Assembly (NCBI GenBank): GCA_017438865.1
Contig: JAFRUN010000057.1
Coordinates: 1-50,362, forward strand
Reading direction: 5' to 3'
DNA: 50,362 bases
DNA from: Clostridia bacterium
Lineage (GTDB): Bacteria > Bacillota > Clostridia > Christensenellales > CAG-138
Under the pieces are notes generated by a model. That model was not told where the DNA came from. It ran no database searches and saw nothing but the letters and a program-made list of their open reading frames with translations. The position numbers and the translations under genes were made by a program. Below are positions 15,203 to 24,700 of the stretch, piece by piece. Position 1 is the first letter of the stretch. Every line of letters begins with the position of its first letter.

Positions 15203-15484
15203 ATGGATGAGAATACCATCATTTGCCGTTGTTCCGACGTTACGCTGAAGGATATCAGAGACCTTATCGCACAGGGATACGTCACCTACGACGAGATCAA
15301 GCGCATCACCCGCATCGGCATGGGCCCGTGCCAGGGAAAAACGTGCGGACAGCTCGTGCTCCGGGAGATCGCCAACGCAACCGGTCAGAATATGGCGGAT
15401 CTGAAGTTCCATAACATTCGTCCCCCGGTGGTCGGTGTGAAACTGCATCTTATCGCGGAGGAGGCCGAAAAGAATGAAAAATAA
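15203..15484 (+). CDS. BFD-like [2Fe-2S]-binding protein
   Basis: A 93-residue protein with a bacterioferritin-associated-ferredoxin-like [2Fe-2S] fold: ligands C8, C10, C43 and C48 (CRCSDVT and GPCQGKTC). In other organisms this domain is the C-terminus of the HcnB/PDH alpha protein. The ATG at 15203 follows AGGAGGGAGG, so an upstream in-frame start is not needed. Its end overlaps the next gene by 11 nt. Likely role: electron transfer between flavin sites of the complex. Confidence 0.88.
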   Translation: MDENTIICRCSDVTLKDIRDLIAQGYVTYDEIKRITRIGMGPCQGKTCGQLVLREIANATGQNMADLKFHNIRPPVVGVKLHLIAEEAEKNEK

Positions 15485-16622
15485 AGCGGATATCGTCATC
15501 ATCGGCGCCGGGATGTCCGGCTGCTCCATCGCCTACAATCTCGCCGTTCGCGGCGCGAAGAATATCGTCGTGCTGGAAAAGGGCTTTATCTGCTCCGGCT
15601 CCACCGGCGCGTGCGGCGCGGGATTCCGTATGCAGTGGGGCACCGAGATGAACTGCCGTATGTCCAAGTTCTCCACGGAGTTCTATGAGCATGCGAACGA
15701 GATCCTCGAATACGACGGCGACATCGAGCTTCGTCAAAGCGGCTATCTGATGATCGCCGACACCGAAAAGGAGCTCACGCAGTTCCGGAAGAACGTCGAA
15801 GTCCAGCACGCCTGCGGCATCCCCTCGCGCATGATGAGTCTGGAGGAAGCGAAGGAACTGGTTCCCCACCTCAACACCGACATCCTCTCGGGCGCCGCAT
15901 ACTGTCCGAAGGACGGATTCTTGAATCCCCACAAGACCACCGACGCGTTCTATAAAGCCGCCAAACGGCTCGGCGTCGAGTTCAACACGTTCACCGAGGT
16001 GACGGGCATCAAGGTCGAAAACGACAGAGTCGTCGGCGTTGAGACCACAAAGGGCTATATTGAGACGCGTATCGTCGTCAACGCCGCAAACGCCTGGTCG
16101 CAGGGCATCGCAAAGATGGTCGGCCTGGAGCTGCCTCTCTATTCGGAGCGGCATCAGATCCTGGTCACCGAACCCGTCGAGCATATGCAGGATCCCATGG
16201 TCATGGCGTTCAATCTGAACCTGTATGTGCAGCAGACGCCGCACGGCTCGTTCATCATGGGCCGCAGCGACTCCGGAGAACCCAGAGACCTCAGACGCAC
16301 CTCCTCGTGGCACTTCCTCGAGGAAATGGCAAAGACGATCGACAACGTGCTGCCCGCCATCGGTCGACTTCGCGTCATCCGTCAGTGGGCAGGTCTTTAC
16401 AACATGTCTCCGGACCGTCAGCCCATCTACGACAAAGCGGACAATGTGGAGGGCTTCTATATGGCGGTTGGCTTCAGCGGACACGGCTTCATGTTCGGTC
16501 CCGTTACGGGAACCGTTATGTCCGAGATGATCCTGGGACTTACGCCCACCATCGATGCATCCCGGCTCCGGCTTTCCCGCTTTGCCGAGGGCAATCTGTT
16601 CACCGAACCTTCCGTCGTCTGA
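15474..16622 (+). CDS. FAD-dependent amine/proline-oxidising subunit (DAO family, HcnC / PDH beta-like)
   Basis: A 382-residue D-amino-acid-oxidase-fold flavoprotein. GAGMSGCSIAYNL (from residue 11) is the FAD site, and GFSGHGFMFGPVTG near residue 332 is the C-terminal flavin contact typical of sarcosine oxidase and PDH beta proteins. It should hold the substrate site. With P5C dehydrogenase in the same cluster, L-proline is the best-supported substrate; hydroxyproline or sarcosine are alternatives. There is no hydroxypyrroline deaminase nearby, which argues against a D-hydroxyproline route. It is the last gene before a terminator. Confidence 0.88.
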   Translation: MKNKADIVIIGAGMSGCSIAYNLAVRGAKNIVVLEKGFICSGSTGACGAGFRMQWGTEMNCRMSKFSTEFYEHANEILEYDGDIELRQSGYLMIADTEKELTQFRKNVEVQHACGIPSRMMSLEEAKELVPHLNTDILSGAAYCPKDGFLNPHKTTDAFYKAAKRLGVEFNTFTEVTGIKVENDRVVGVETTKGYIETRIVVNAANAWSQGIAKMVGLELPLYSERHQILVTEPVEHMQDPMVMAFNLNLYVQQTPHGSFIMGRSDSGEPRDLRRTSSWHFLEEMAKTIDNVLPAIGRLRVIRQWAGLYNMSPDRQPIYDKADNVEGFYMAVGFSGHGFMFGPVTGTVMSEMILGLTPTIDASRLRLSRFAEGNLFTEPSVV

Positions 16623-16637
16623 TACGGCAGCATCAAA

Positions 16638-16675
16638 CAGCGGCCCGGAAATCCGGACCGCTGTTGTTGTTTTTG
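16638..16675 (+). terminator. terminator of the proline operon
   Basis: A stem CAGCGG-CCGGA / TCCGG-CCGCTG (16638-16663) followed by a T-rich tract. Confidence 0.85.
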
Positions 16676-16680
16676 GAGAT

Positions 16681-17913
16681 TTAGAATCTGAAGATGACGC
16701 TGATCAGCATAAACAGCCAGTGCGCCGCAATGCCGGCGCAGAGACCGCCGATCGTGTGACAAAGAATTGCCTTGCCGGTGAAGCGGTTGCACTTCAACGC
16801 GTCCATCATGGAGACGTGCGTCGAAAGGAATCCGCTCCAGCACATGCAGATCGCGGTAAACACGGAGATGTCGTTCAGGATCGCTCTCGTCGATACGCCG
16901 CTTGCCGCGCTGTCCTTTACGATCGCTTCGATCATGGGGAGCGCCGCGCCCGCGCTGCCGAGCGCCGTGACCGGAACGCCGAGCGCCTCGCTGCTTGCAA
17001 AACCGAACAGCGGCTTCAGAAGGAAATTGATCTTCTCCGCAAGCCACGGGATCGCGCCGATCCCCTCGTATGCGCCGCCGGTATATCCGCCGGCAGGCGC
17101 GCCTTTGGTCAGCATCATGACGACCGAGCAGATGATCAGCACGCCCGGAATGATCGCAAGCCCGAGCTCGACGCCCTTTTTGCCGCCGTCCATCAGCGCG
17201 TTCAGCACATGCAGAAAGCCCTTCGGCGTCTTCGCCAGATTGTCCTCCTCGATCTCCGGATCAACGACCGCAGGACGGTCCTTTCCGAAAAACCGCTTCA
17301 TGAAGAACAGCATCAGCCGGGTGGAAACGATCGCGCCGACGACCGTGCCGAGATTGCCGCACAGCGCCGCCCAGATCACGCCGGTGCCGAGCGTTCCGCC
17401 GCCCGCCGTCTGCGTGTTTGAGAACGCAAGCATGAAGCTCGTCACAATGAGGCCCATCCCGAACGACGTGCCGAGATTGGTCAGCGCCGGGACCTGATAC
17501 GCCTTAAAGAAGCGGCGGAACTTGGCGTCGCTCGCAAGCGTCAGGATCGCGGGATTATCGCTGAGATACGTCGTGACGATGCCGAGCGCAGACGCGCCGG
17601 GCATACCGAACAGCGGACGCATCAGCGGCGAAAGAACGCGATTGATCAGGTCGACGACGCCGAATGCCGCCATCAGTTCGGACAAAGCGCCGGCGATAAC
17701 GGCGAGCGCCATGATATAGAACACCGTGTTGATCAGAAGATCGAACGCCGTTTTCATCAGGGTGTTGATCGCGTTGCTCAATCCCATCGGGATCGCAAAG
17801 ATCGCGAAGAATGCGATGATCGAAAGCAGGCAAACAACCGCAACGACGGTTTTTCGCCGCCTTGCGCGCGCCGGACCGACCGACCTCGTTCTGCCATTGG
17901 TCTGTCTTCTCAT
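16681..17913 (-). CDS. YjiH family membrane protein (nucleoside-recognition/gate domain)
   Basis: A 410-residue polytopic membrane protein. It has a basic N-terminus followed by about ten helices. It matches the YjiH group of gate-domain proteins: TTYLSDNPAILTLASD is a conserved segment, and a cytoplasmic loop rich in charged residues splits the two halves around residue 220. The function of the family is not established; an exporter or channel role for small metabolites is suspected. It starts 36 nt after the glutamine synthetase stop on the same strand and has no obvious promoter of its own, so it is likely cotranscribed with glnA. A link to glutamine, glutamate or ammonia is inference from this position alone. 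Confidence 0.85.
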   Translation of the reverse strand: MRRQTNGRTRSVGPARARRRKTVVAVVCLLSIIAFFAIFAIPMGLSNAINTLMKTAFDLLINTVFYIMALAVIAGALSELMAAFGVVDLINRVLSPLMRPLFGMPGASALGIVTTYLSDNPAILTLASDAKFRRFFKAYQVPALTNLGTSFGMGLIVTSFMLAFSNTQTAGGGTLGTGVIWAALCGNLGTVVGAIVSTRLMLFFMKRFFGKDRPAVVDPEIEEDNLAKTPKGFLHVLNALMDGGKKGVELGLAIIPGVLIICSVVMMLTKGAPAGGYTGGAYEGIGAIPWLAEKINFLLKPLFGFASSEALGVPVTALGSAGAALPMIEAIVKDSAASGVSTRAILNDISVFTAICMCWSGFLSTHVSMMDALKCNRFTGKAILCHTIGGLCAGIAAHWLFMLISVIFRF

Positions 17914-17949
17914 GTGCGGATTGCCCCTCTTCCCCCCTGCGGGTTGTTA

Positions 17950-19368
17950 TTACATATTATAGTACTTTTCAAACTCCGCGGGATGCGGGATCTTGCTGAG
18001 TTCAAGGCACTCGATGCGCTTCCGCTTGATGTAGTTCGTAAGAAGTCCCTCCGGGAATACGCCGCCCGCCGTGAGATAGTCGTGATCGGCTTCCAGCGCG
18101 TCGAGCGCCTGCTCAAGCGAGGTGGGCAGATGATGCAGCTTCGCCTTCTCCTCCGGCGGCAGCTCAAAGAGATTCATATCGTACGGGCCCCAGCCGTTTT
18201 CATGCGGATCGATCTGATTCTTGATGCCGTCGAGACCTGCCATCAGAATCGCCGCGTAGCAGAAGTACGGGTTGCAGGTGCCGTCCGGATTTCTGAGCTC
18301 GAAACGGCGCAGCTTCGGCGTCTTGGCGTACGCGGGAATACGGATGACCGCGCTGCGGTTACTGGTCGCATAGCCGACGGTGACCGGCGCTTCAAAGCCC
18401 GGAACCAGACGCTTGAAGGAGTTTGTCGACGGGTTCGTAATCGCGCACAGCGACGCGATGTGCTTCAGAAGTCCGCCCATGAACCAGTGCGCTTCCTTCG
18501 AAAGGTGCGAATAGCCGTTGTCGTCGGAGAAGACCGGCTCGCCGTTCTTGAAGAGGATCATGTGCACATGCATACCGCTGCCCGCCTCGCCGTAGACCGG
18601 CTTCGGCATCAATGTGGCGGAAAGACCGAACTTTTCGGCGACGTTGCGGATGATGTACTTGATCATCATGCTGCCGTCCGCCATCTTCGTCATCTCGCCG
18701 AGCAGCGGTTCGATCTCGAACTGACCGGCGCCGCCGACTTCGGGATGATGATACTTCACGGGGATGCCCGCCTTTTCGATCTCCATGCACATTTCGCTGC
18801 GGCACTCGTACGTTCTGTCGAGCGGCTTCGCAACATGATAGTGCTTCTGGAACGGAACGACGCAGCCGCGTCCTTCGGTCTCGCTGTTCCAGTACGCCTG
18901 ATCCGCATCGAGGAACGCTGCGATCGCGTTGTGATCGACCTTCCAGCCGACCTGATCGAACAGATAGAATTCAAACTCCGGCAGAATCTTCATCTCGTCC
19001 GCGATGCCGGTGTCCTTCATATACTGCACGGCGGCATGCACGATGTTGCGCGGGTACTGTGCGAGCGGGCGATTCTGCGGATAATCGATGATCATCGCGT
19101 TGCCGATCATCGACAGCGTCTTGACGCTGCAGAAGGGATCGATCATCGCGGTATCCAGATCGGGGATATAGACCATGTCGCTCTTCTCGACGACGGCATA
19201 GCCGTAGTTCGACGCGTCGAAGCCGATACCGTTGCTGAGCGTTTCTTCGGTGAAATTGGCTGCCGGAATAGTCACATGGCGGAACTGCCCGTCGATGTCG
19301 ACGATCTTGAAGTCGACCATCTTGATATCCTGCTCGCGAATCATCGTCATAATTTCCTGTGCGGTCAT
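17950..19368 (-). CDS. glnA: glutamine synthetase type I
   Basis: A 472-residue GSI enzyme that makes glutamine from glutamate, ammonia and ATP in the cytoplasm. Landmarks: DFKIVDIDG at the N-terminus, PEFEFYLF with metal ligands, GSGMHVHM, and NRSAVIRIP in the ATP site. The ATG at 19368 follows GGAGG; the frame is open much further upstream but without a start signal. In the adenylylation loop the tyrosine is replaced by Phe401 (NLFELPPEE), so GlnE-type adenylylation is not possible, as expected for many Gram-positive enzymes. Control may be through the leader hairpin, feedback, or an unseen regulator. A YjiH gene follows. Confidence 0.95.
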   Translation of the reverse strand: MTAQEIMTMIREQDIKMVDFKIVDIDGQFRHVTIPAANFTEETLSNGIGFDASNYGYAVVEKSDMVYIPDLDTAMIDPFCSVKTLSMIGNAMIIDYPQNRPLAQYPRNIVHAAVQYMKDTGIADEMKILPEFEFYLFDQVGWKVDHNAIAAFLDADQAYWNSETEGRGCVVPFQKHYHVAKPLDRTYECRSEMCMEIEKAGIPVKYHHPEVGGAGQFEIEPLLGEMTKMADGSMMIKYIIRNVAEKFGLSATLMPKPVYGEAGSGMHVHMILFKNGEPVFSDDNGYSHLSKEAHWFMGGLLKHIASLCAITNPSTNSFKRLVPGFEAPVTVGYATSNRSAVIRIPAYAKTPKLRRFELRNPDGTCNPYFCYAAILMAGLDGIKNQIDPHENGWGPYDMNLFELPPEEKAKLHHLPTSLEQALDALEADHDYLTAGGVFPEGLLTNYIKRKRIECLELSKIPHPAEFEKYYNM

Positions 19369-19401
19369 AAAAATACGAATCCTCCGTTTGTTATTCTTTT
19401 G

Positions 19402-19439
19402 AGAGGCGATTTTCGCCTCTGTACGACCACATTTTAACA
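19402..19439 (-). promoter_or_regulatory. glnA promoter -10 and leader hairpin
   Basis: On the minus strand an extended -10 TGTTAAAAT (19431-19439) is followed by an 8-bp hairpin AGAGGCGA/TCGCCTCT (19402-19420) in the leader, about 34 nt before the glnA ATG. No good -35 was found. Confidence 0.45.
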
Positions 19440-19506
19440 TACGAAATTGCGTTTGTATACCGTTCCGACACGTCCTGAAAAAATATAATAAATTCCCGCG
19501 CGGCGT

Positions 19507-19535
19507 TTGACGGAACCCGCGCGGCATGGTAGAAT
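19507..19535 (+). promoter_or_regulatory. promoter of pcp
   Basis: TTGACG (19507-19512), 17-bp spacer, TAGAAT (19530-19535) with TG extension. It is divergent from glnA. Confidence 0.75.
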
Positions 19536-19569
19536 ACAGACAGATAAAAAAGAAAGGCGGAAGCGATCC

Positions 19570-20139
19570 ATGGAACCGAAAACGCTTTTGATCACGGGCT
19601 TTGCGCCGTTCGGCGCCGAAGCCGTGAATCCCTCGTGGGAAGCCGTGAAGGCGCTGCCGGAGCACATCGGCGCGTGGACGCTTCATAAGCTGCTCCTTCC
19701 CGTGGAGTACGGACGCGCGGCGAAACTCGCGCTGAAAGCCGCGGAGGACTGCGGCGCGGACGCGATCCTCTGCGCGGGGCTTGCCGCAGGCCGGACCGCC
19801 GTCACGCCGGAAGCCGTCGGCGTCAACGCGCGGGACGCCGCGATCCCCGACAACGCGGGACGGAAATGCGAGGGCGAGCCGGTCGAACCGGACGGTCCCG
19901 CAGCGTTTTTCTCCACGCTGCCGGTGCGCAGAATGACCGAAGCGATCCATGCCGCCGGCATCCCCGCAAAGCTCTCCTATACTGCGGGAACATATGTGTG
20001 CAACGATCTTTTATACACGCTTCTCTGCCGGTTTTCCGGCACGCAGGTGCGCGTTGCGTTCGTACATATTCCGCTCGAAAAGGATCTCCCGCTCGGTGAA
20101 AGCATCCGCGCGCTGATCGCCGCGATCGAAGCGATCTGA
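19570..20139 (+). CDS. pcp: pyroglutamyl-peptidase I (pyrrolidone carboxyl peptidase)
   Basis: A 189-residue C15-family cysteine peptidase that removes N-terminal pyroglutamate from peptides in the cytoplasm. The catalytic triad is seen as Glu81 (TPEAVGVN), Cys144 (GTYVCNDLLY) and His166 (FVHIPLE). It begins with the family signature LLITGFAPFGAEAVNPSW. It is slightly shorter than the usual 200-215 residues, mainly at the C-terminus. The ATG at 19570 has AGGCGGA upstream and sits behind a clear promoter. Released pyroglutamate and peptides would feed glutamate metabolism, in line with glnA and gdhA nearby. Confidence 0.95.
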   Translation: MEPKTLLITGFAPFGAEAVNPSWEAVKALPEHIGAWTLHKLLLPVEYGRAAKLALKAAEDCGADAILCAGLAAGRTAVTPEAVGVNARDAAIPDNAGRKCEGEPVEPDGPAAFFSTLPVRRMTEAIHAAGIPAKLSYTAGTYVCNDLLYTLLCRFSGTQVRVAFVHIPLEKDLPLGESIRALIAAIEAI

Positions 20140-20173
20140 ACCGTCTGCCGCGCCGCAGCAGCAAAAAGCACAA

Positions 20174-20205
20174 ACACGCCCGTGACCTTCGTCACAGGCG
20201 TTTTT
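20174..20205. terminator. bidirectional terminator between pcp and capA-like gene
   Basis: ACGCCCGTGAC pairs with GTCACAGGCGT (one mismatch), flanked by A-rich and T-rich runs. The capA-like gene ends at 20209 on the other strand. Confidence 0.8.
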
Positions 20206-20208
20206 CTT

Positions 20209-21579
20209 TCATGCTTCCGGTTCGTCCAGGATCCGCAGTCCCTCGACCTTTCCCAGACGCTTGAACGCGTGTTTTCGCGCCTTTTCGATCTCACGGATCT
20301 CCGCAGACGTCAGCGGAGATCTGAGCCCCGTGATCCGCGACGGATCGGCATACGCGGGCACAACCGTAAACCGCTGCGATTTTCCCGCGCGGCGGATCGT
20401 AAACGTCGGCAGCACGCCTGCGTCGAAAAGCGTCACCCTGCCCGTTTCAAAGTCCTTTCTGAGCGTGATCTTGGCAAACATGCCCACCATCAGCTCGAAG
20501 CGGTTGTTGACGGAAAAATTCCCGAGCGAGTACAGCACAAGCCCCGTATACGGACCGTCCGCGCGCTGCACGGTCATGTATTCCGCGCCCTTGATCCGGT
20601 GCGGATGTGCGCCGATGATGCAGTCCGCCCCCGCGATGAACAGTTCCTTCGCAAGCGCCTTGGTGGAGTCGGCGGTCGGATTGTCGCTCTCGAAATCCCA
20701 GTGCGCAAAGACGATCACAAACTCCGCGCCCGCCTCACGAACGCGCGCGATATCTTTGATCACGGCGGCGGACAGATGCTCGTCCTCCGTCAGAAGTCCG
20801 ATCGCGATCTGTTTTTCCTCATCGCCGACCGCTTTCTTCGAGTGATTCGTGTTGACCTTCTTTGTGGACGCGACAAATCCGATGCGGATGCCGTTGATCT
20901 CGACGATGCAGGGTTTTTCACGGTCCTCCGCATTCAGGAACGTCCCCGTCTGATAGAAGCCCGCAGCGCGGATCGTTTCGACCGTGCGGTACAGTCCCTC
21001 GGCGCCGAAGTCGAGGCAATGGTTGTTCCCGGTCGTCAGCAGATCCATGCCGGACGCCTTCAGCGCGTCCAGAACGGAATCCGGCGCGTTGAAGAGGTAT
21101 GCGCCCGTCTTTGTATCCTTTCGGGAGGAGAACCCCTCCTCCTTGCCCGCAAGCGGCGTTTCCATGTTGCCGCACATCAGATCCACCGACTGAAACAGCT
21201 CCGCAAACGGCGCGAACAGCGTGCCGAAATCATACGCGCCGCTGTCGGTCTTTGCGTCCAGCACGATTTGGCTCGGGATCATGATGTCGCCGACCGCGCC
21301 GATCGTAACGAGCGCGGGCGACGGAACGGGCGTCGCCGCGGGCGACGGCGCCGGCGTCTCCTCTGGAACGAAGGGCGTCTCCGGCGCAGGCGGCAGCTCC
21401 GTCGCGGACGTCGTTTCCGCGCCGATCACGATCTCCTCCTCGACCGGCTCCGCTGCCTGCGGCGTTTTCGCGGCGACAGGGCTGTCCGACGGCAGCACGG
21501 GATCGCCCGCGCACGCAAGCGTGCCGGAAAGCCCGATCAAAAGCAAAAGACCGATGAAACGTTTCCCGAACCTTTTCAC
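20209..21579 (-). CDS. CapA-family (poly-gamma-glutamate capsule-like) metallophosphoesterase-fold protein, exported
   Basis: A 456-residue protein. Residues 1-23 are a signal peptide ending near TLACAG, possibly a non-canonical lipoprotein site. Residues 25-90 are a Pro/Glu/Thr-rich linker, and the rest is a PGA_cap domain. Domain landmarks: GAVGDIMIP, TGNNHCLDFG, FAHWDFE and GAHPHRIKG, the metallophosphoesterase-like core. CapA proteins take part in polyglutamate synthesis or anchoring, but many stand-alone relatives act in other envelope processes. No capB or capC gene is near, so polyglutamate production is not supported. It starts with GTG behind a perfect consensus promoter, suggesting strong expression. 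Confidence 0.9.
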   Translation of the reverse strand: MKRFGKRFIGLLLLIGLSGTLACAGDPVLPSDSPVAAKTPQAAEPVEEEIVIGAETTSATELPPAPETPFVPEETPAPSPAATPVPSPALVTIGAVGDIMIPSQIVLDAKTDSGAYDFGTLFAPFAELFQSVDLMCGNMETPLAGKEEGFSSRKDTKTGAYLFNAPDSVLDALKASGMDLLTTGNNHCLDFGAEGLYRTVETIRAAGFYQTGTFLNAEDREKPCIVEINGIRIGFVASTKKVNTNHSKKAVGDEEKQIAIGLLTEDEHLSAAVIKDIARVREAGAEFVIVFAHWDFESDNPTADSTKALAKELFIAGADCIIGAHPHRIKGAEYMTVQRADGPYTGLVLYSLGNFSVNNRFELMVGMFAKITLRKDFETGRVTLFDAGVLPTFTIRRAGKSQRFTVVPAYADPSRITGLRSPLTSAEIREIEKARKHAFKRLGKVEGLRILDEPEA

Positions 21580-21608
21580 AATTCCGCTCCGAAAAACAAT
21601 GTGTGTTT

Positions 21609-21637
21609 ATTATATCCCGCCGGACCGCCGCTGTCAA
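21609..21637 (-). promoter_or_regulatory. consensus sigmaA promoter of the CapA-like gene
   Basis: TTGACA (21632-21637), 17-bp spacer, TATAAT (21609-21614) on the minus strand. It matches the sigmaA consensus at every position. Confidence 0.9.
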
Positions 21638-21649
21638 CGCGCAGTCGTG

Positions 21650-21690
21650 TAAAAAGAAACCGGTACGGTTCCGTTCGGAACCGTACCGGT
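21650..21690 (-). terminator. terminator of the giant subtilase gene
   Basis: A perfect 14-bp stem with a 4-nt loop (21659-21690) followed on the minus strand by TTTCTTTTT, 23 nt after the stop. Confidence 0.92.
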
Positions 21691-21712
21691 ATCGGTTGTG
21701 TAGTTCGAGGAA

Positions 21713-24700
21713 TTATCTCTGATTGCGGTCGATGATTCCCGTCTGCGCCTCGTAGAACTTGTCTGCCGCTCTCGAGTAGAATGCGATCGCAGTGCCCATG
21801 TTCAGCGCGTTCGTATTGGATGCACTCGAATTAAGCAACTGACGCACATAGGAGAGCGCGGAAACCTTGACGATCATGTAGCCGTTTTCAGTTTCGATTC
21901 TGATGTCATGATTCAGACTCAACTCATGCGCGGGGATGTTCTCGATATCGATCTCGTATCTTCCGTCAGACGCCGCTGTGATCTCCGTCAGATCGCCGCC
22001 GTCGATGCTGACCCTGACAGTTCCCGTATAACCGGCCTTCTTCGTCAGGAAGATGTTCAGCGTCGTGGCACTCTCCAGGTTGAGTGCGAGGTTGATCTTC
22101 TTGATATCCGCGCCCTGGAAGTCGACACTCATCGCCTTATCTGCCGTGATATCCTTCCCTGTAGTGATGTCCGCAGCCACATATTCATGATAGACCTTCG
22201 TCATTTCGGAATGATCGTCCGGGACGTTCCACAGCGGTCTGATCTCATCGAGGCAGATCTGCACATAATATCCTAAATCAGCCGTCGCTTCGATCAGGTC
22301 CTTCACCACCGGCAGGAGCTCGGCGCCGTTGGCTACCGCTTCGTCATATGCTTCGAAGTAGTCGATCGTCGTGTAGTCTTCTTTCTTCAGTTCCTGCGCA
22401 CCCTCGCTGTCGGTATAGATCAGCGTTGCCGTGATCCGATCCGCCATCTCGATGGAGGTGATGTAGCAAGTGAAGCCGAAGAGACCGTCCTTACGGATTG
22501 CATCGGAGTATGCCACGGACGGGAGCTCAACGATCTCTGCAGAATCGCCGTCGCCATGCTTGATGATGAACTCGACGCGCTCATAGGTCACGCCGTCGAT
22601 CTCCGGCAGATCCAGATAGAAGCGCACGCCGATCTTGCCTTCGAGCACCAGCGACTGCTTCACGAACGACGGAATGGGATTGATGATGATATAACCGTCT
22701 GCCTCCAGCACGAACGTGGGAGCGAAGTCGTCCGTGAAGTGCGGCGCACTTTCGCTTGTGTTCATCTGGACCAGGCTTCCGGCATCCACGTAATCCTGCG
22801 TGAGACCCATATAGTACGTGCCGGGTTCTGTACCAGCAGCCTGCCATGCTCTTTCATTGGGTTTGTACGGCACATGTACACCGATAGTATCGGGATGTGC
22901 GCTCATGAACACTTCATCCGTGCTCTCGCAGGTGAACCCCTCGATGTACTGTCTTTCACCGGTGTACGGCACCGTCGTATTGTTACCGGTGATGTTGATC
23001 GTAACCGGACGCGGCGTCACGGTCAGCGTTCCGAACGTCGGTTCTGCCACCGTATACAGGTTCGCATTGGTTCCGATCGTATAAGTGAAGGCATTCTCGA
23101 CCTCGCCTTCATTGACGTGCGTGATTGTCGCAGTTTCCGCCGGCGTGATCGTAAGGATATCGCCGCTCAGGTTGAACGTCAGGCCGGTTTCGTCCGCCGG
23201 TTCGACCGTCTCGCCATCAACCGTGACAATGTACTTATGCCAGGTCTGCGCAGTTCCGTTGTACTCAAACGCCTTGTCCTCAGATGCGATCGTGACCGCA
23301 TATGTCGAAGCGTTCGTTGCAATGTAGAGATAGCCGTAATGCCAATCGTTGCCGCCCTGACCGTCCGGACGGAAGTAGACCGTTACGTCGCCCGCCTGGT
23401 TCGCGCCGACAACATAATTGTTGTTTTCGCCAGCCGGATACCAGGTCTTGATCACGCCGCCCTGCGCATAGACCGCCTTGAACTCGTCGCCTGCAGCAAG
23501 GGTGATGCCCAGTCTGTACTCTGCGGTATTGTCGCCGTTCACCGTGAACCGCTTCGTGGTGTCAAGCTGCCAGCTCGTGACGGAGCCGACCAGATAGAAG
23601 CCGAACTCGACTTCCTTCGTGTCGGTGTAGGTCTCGCCGTCGAGGGTGACCGTCGCGGTGTAGACCAGCTTGTCGCCCGCGGAATTCTCCTCGCAGGTGA
23701 CCGTCGTATCAATGTCTTTGGTATGCGTTTCGTCGCGCTCGCAGACAAAGTGCGCCGTCGCCGCGGTGTAGCCGTCGGCGTCGCTGCCGGTCCACGTCCA
23801 GGTGGGTTCGCCCCACAGATGGCCGAGCGCCGGGATCACGATGGGTTCTTCGAGTTCCTCATTGAGATTAAGCGCCTCGTCGCGCTCGAGCGTGGTGACG
23901 TTCACGCCGAGACCCGCTTCGCAGGCGTTCGACTTGAAGGTCGCCGTAACGATCGCGGTGCCCGCGGGAAGCTGCTCTGCGCTCTTCACGGCGTATGCAA
24001 CCCAGATGAGGCCCTTGCCGTCTTCCGTATTCTCGTCCACATTGAAGGAGACGAACAGACGCTCTGCGGGCTGATCGCCCTCGGACATCCAGGAGCCCTT
24101 CTCGATCGGATGCTCCGCATCGATCAGCAGTTCCGCCGTATCGTAGTCGATCGAGAACAGGCCGTTATACGCTTTCGTGTCCTCGGAGAACTCGACTGCG
24201 CCTTCGTTCAACGTGCCGATGACCTGACGCAGGATGTTCGCGCGGCTTGCGCCGTGTGCGATCACGGTCTCGGGTTCTTCGGTCTCCGGCTCGGTCGGTT
24301 CTTCCGGCTCGGTCGGCTCTTCCGGCTCGGTCGGTTCTTCCGGCTCGGTCGGCTCTTCCGGCTCGACCGGCTCTTCCGGCTCGACCGGCTCTTCCGGCTC
24401 GACGACCGGTTCATCGGTCGTTACTTCCGGTTCTTCGGTCGTGACTTCCGGTTCTTCGACCGGTTCTTCCTCAAGCGCCGCGTCGAAATCGACCGGCTTC
24501 AGGTCGATGGTCACAGCAGGCTGCGCGACATGCTTCAGTTTGTTGACCTTATTGACGATGCCGACATGGCCAACGCTGTCCAGAGACTCCGCCGCGTCAA
24601 AGCTGTTGTTGAACAGTGCCGAAACGCTCGTCGCGCCGTCGATCCGGCCGACATAAGTCGCTTCAAATTCTTCGGCGTTCGAGTCGTTCATGTCGATGAA

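Noticed and set aside
20209-21579. Poly-gamma-glutamate capsule locus
   Set aside because: Only a CapA-family protein is present; no CapB or CapC homologue is nearby, so capsule synthesis is not claimed.
24286-24471. Regular direct repeats resembling a CRISPR array
   Set aside because: Units are contiguous 18-bp coding repeats with no unique spacers and lie in frame within a secreted protein.
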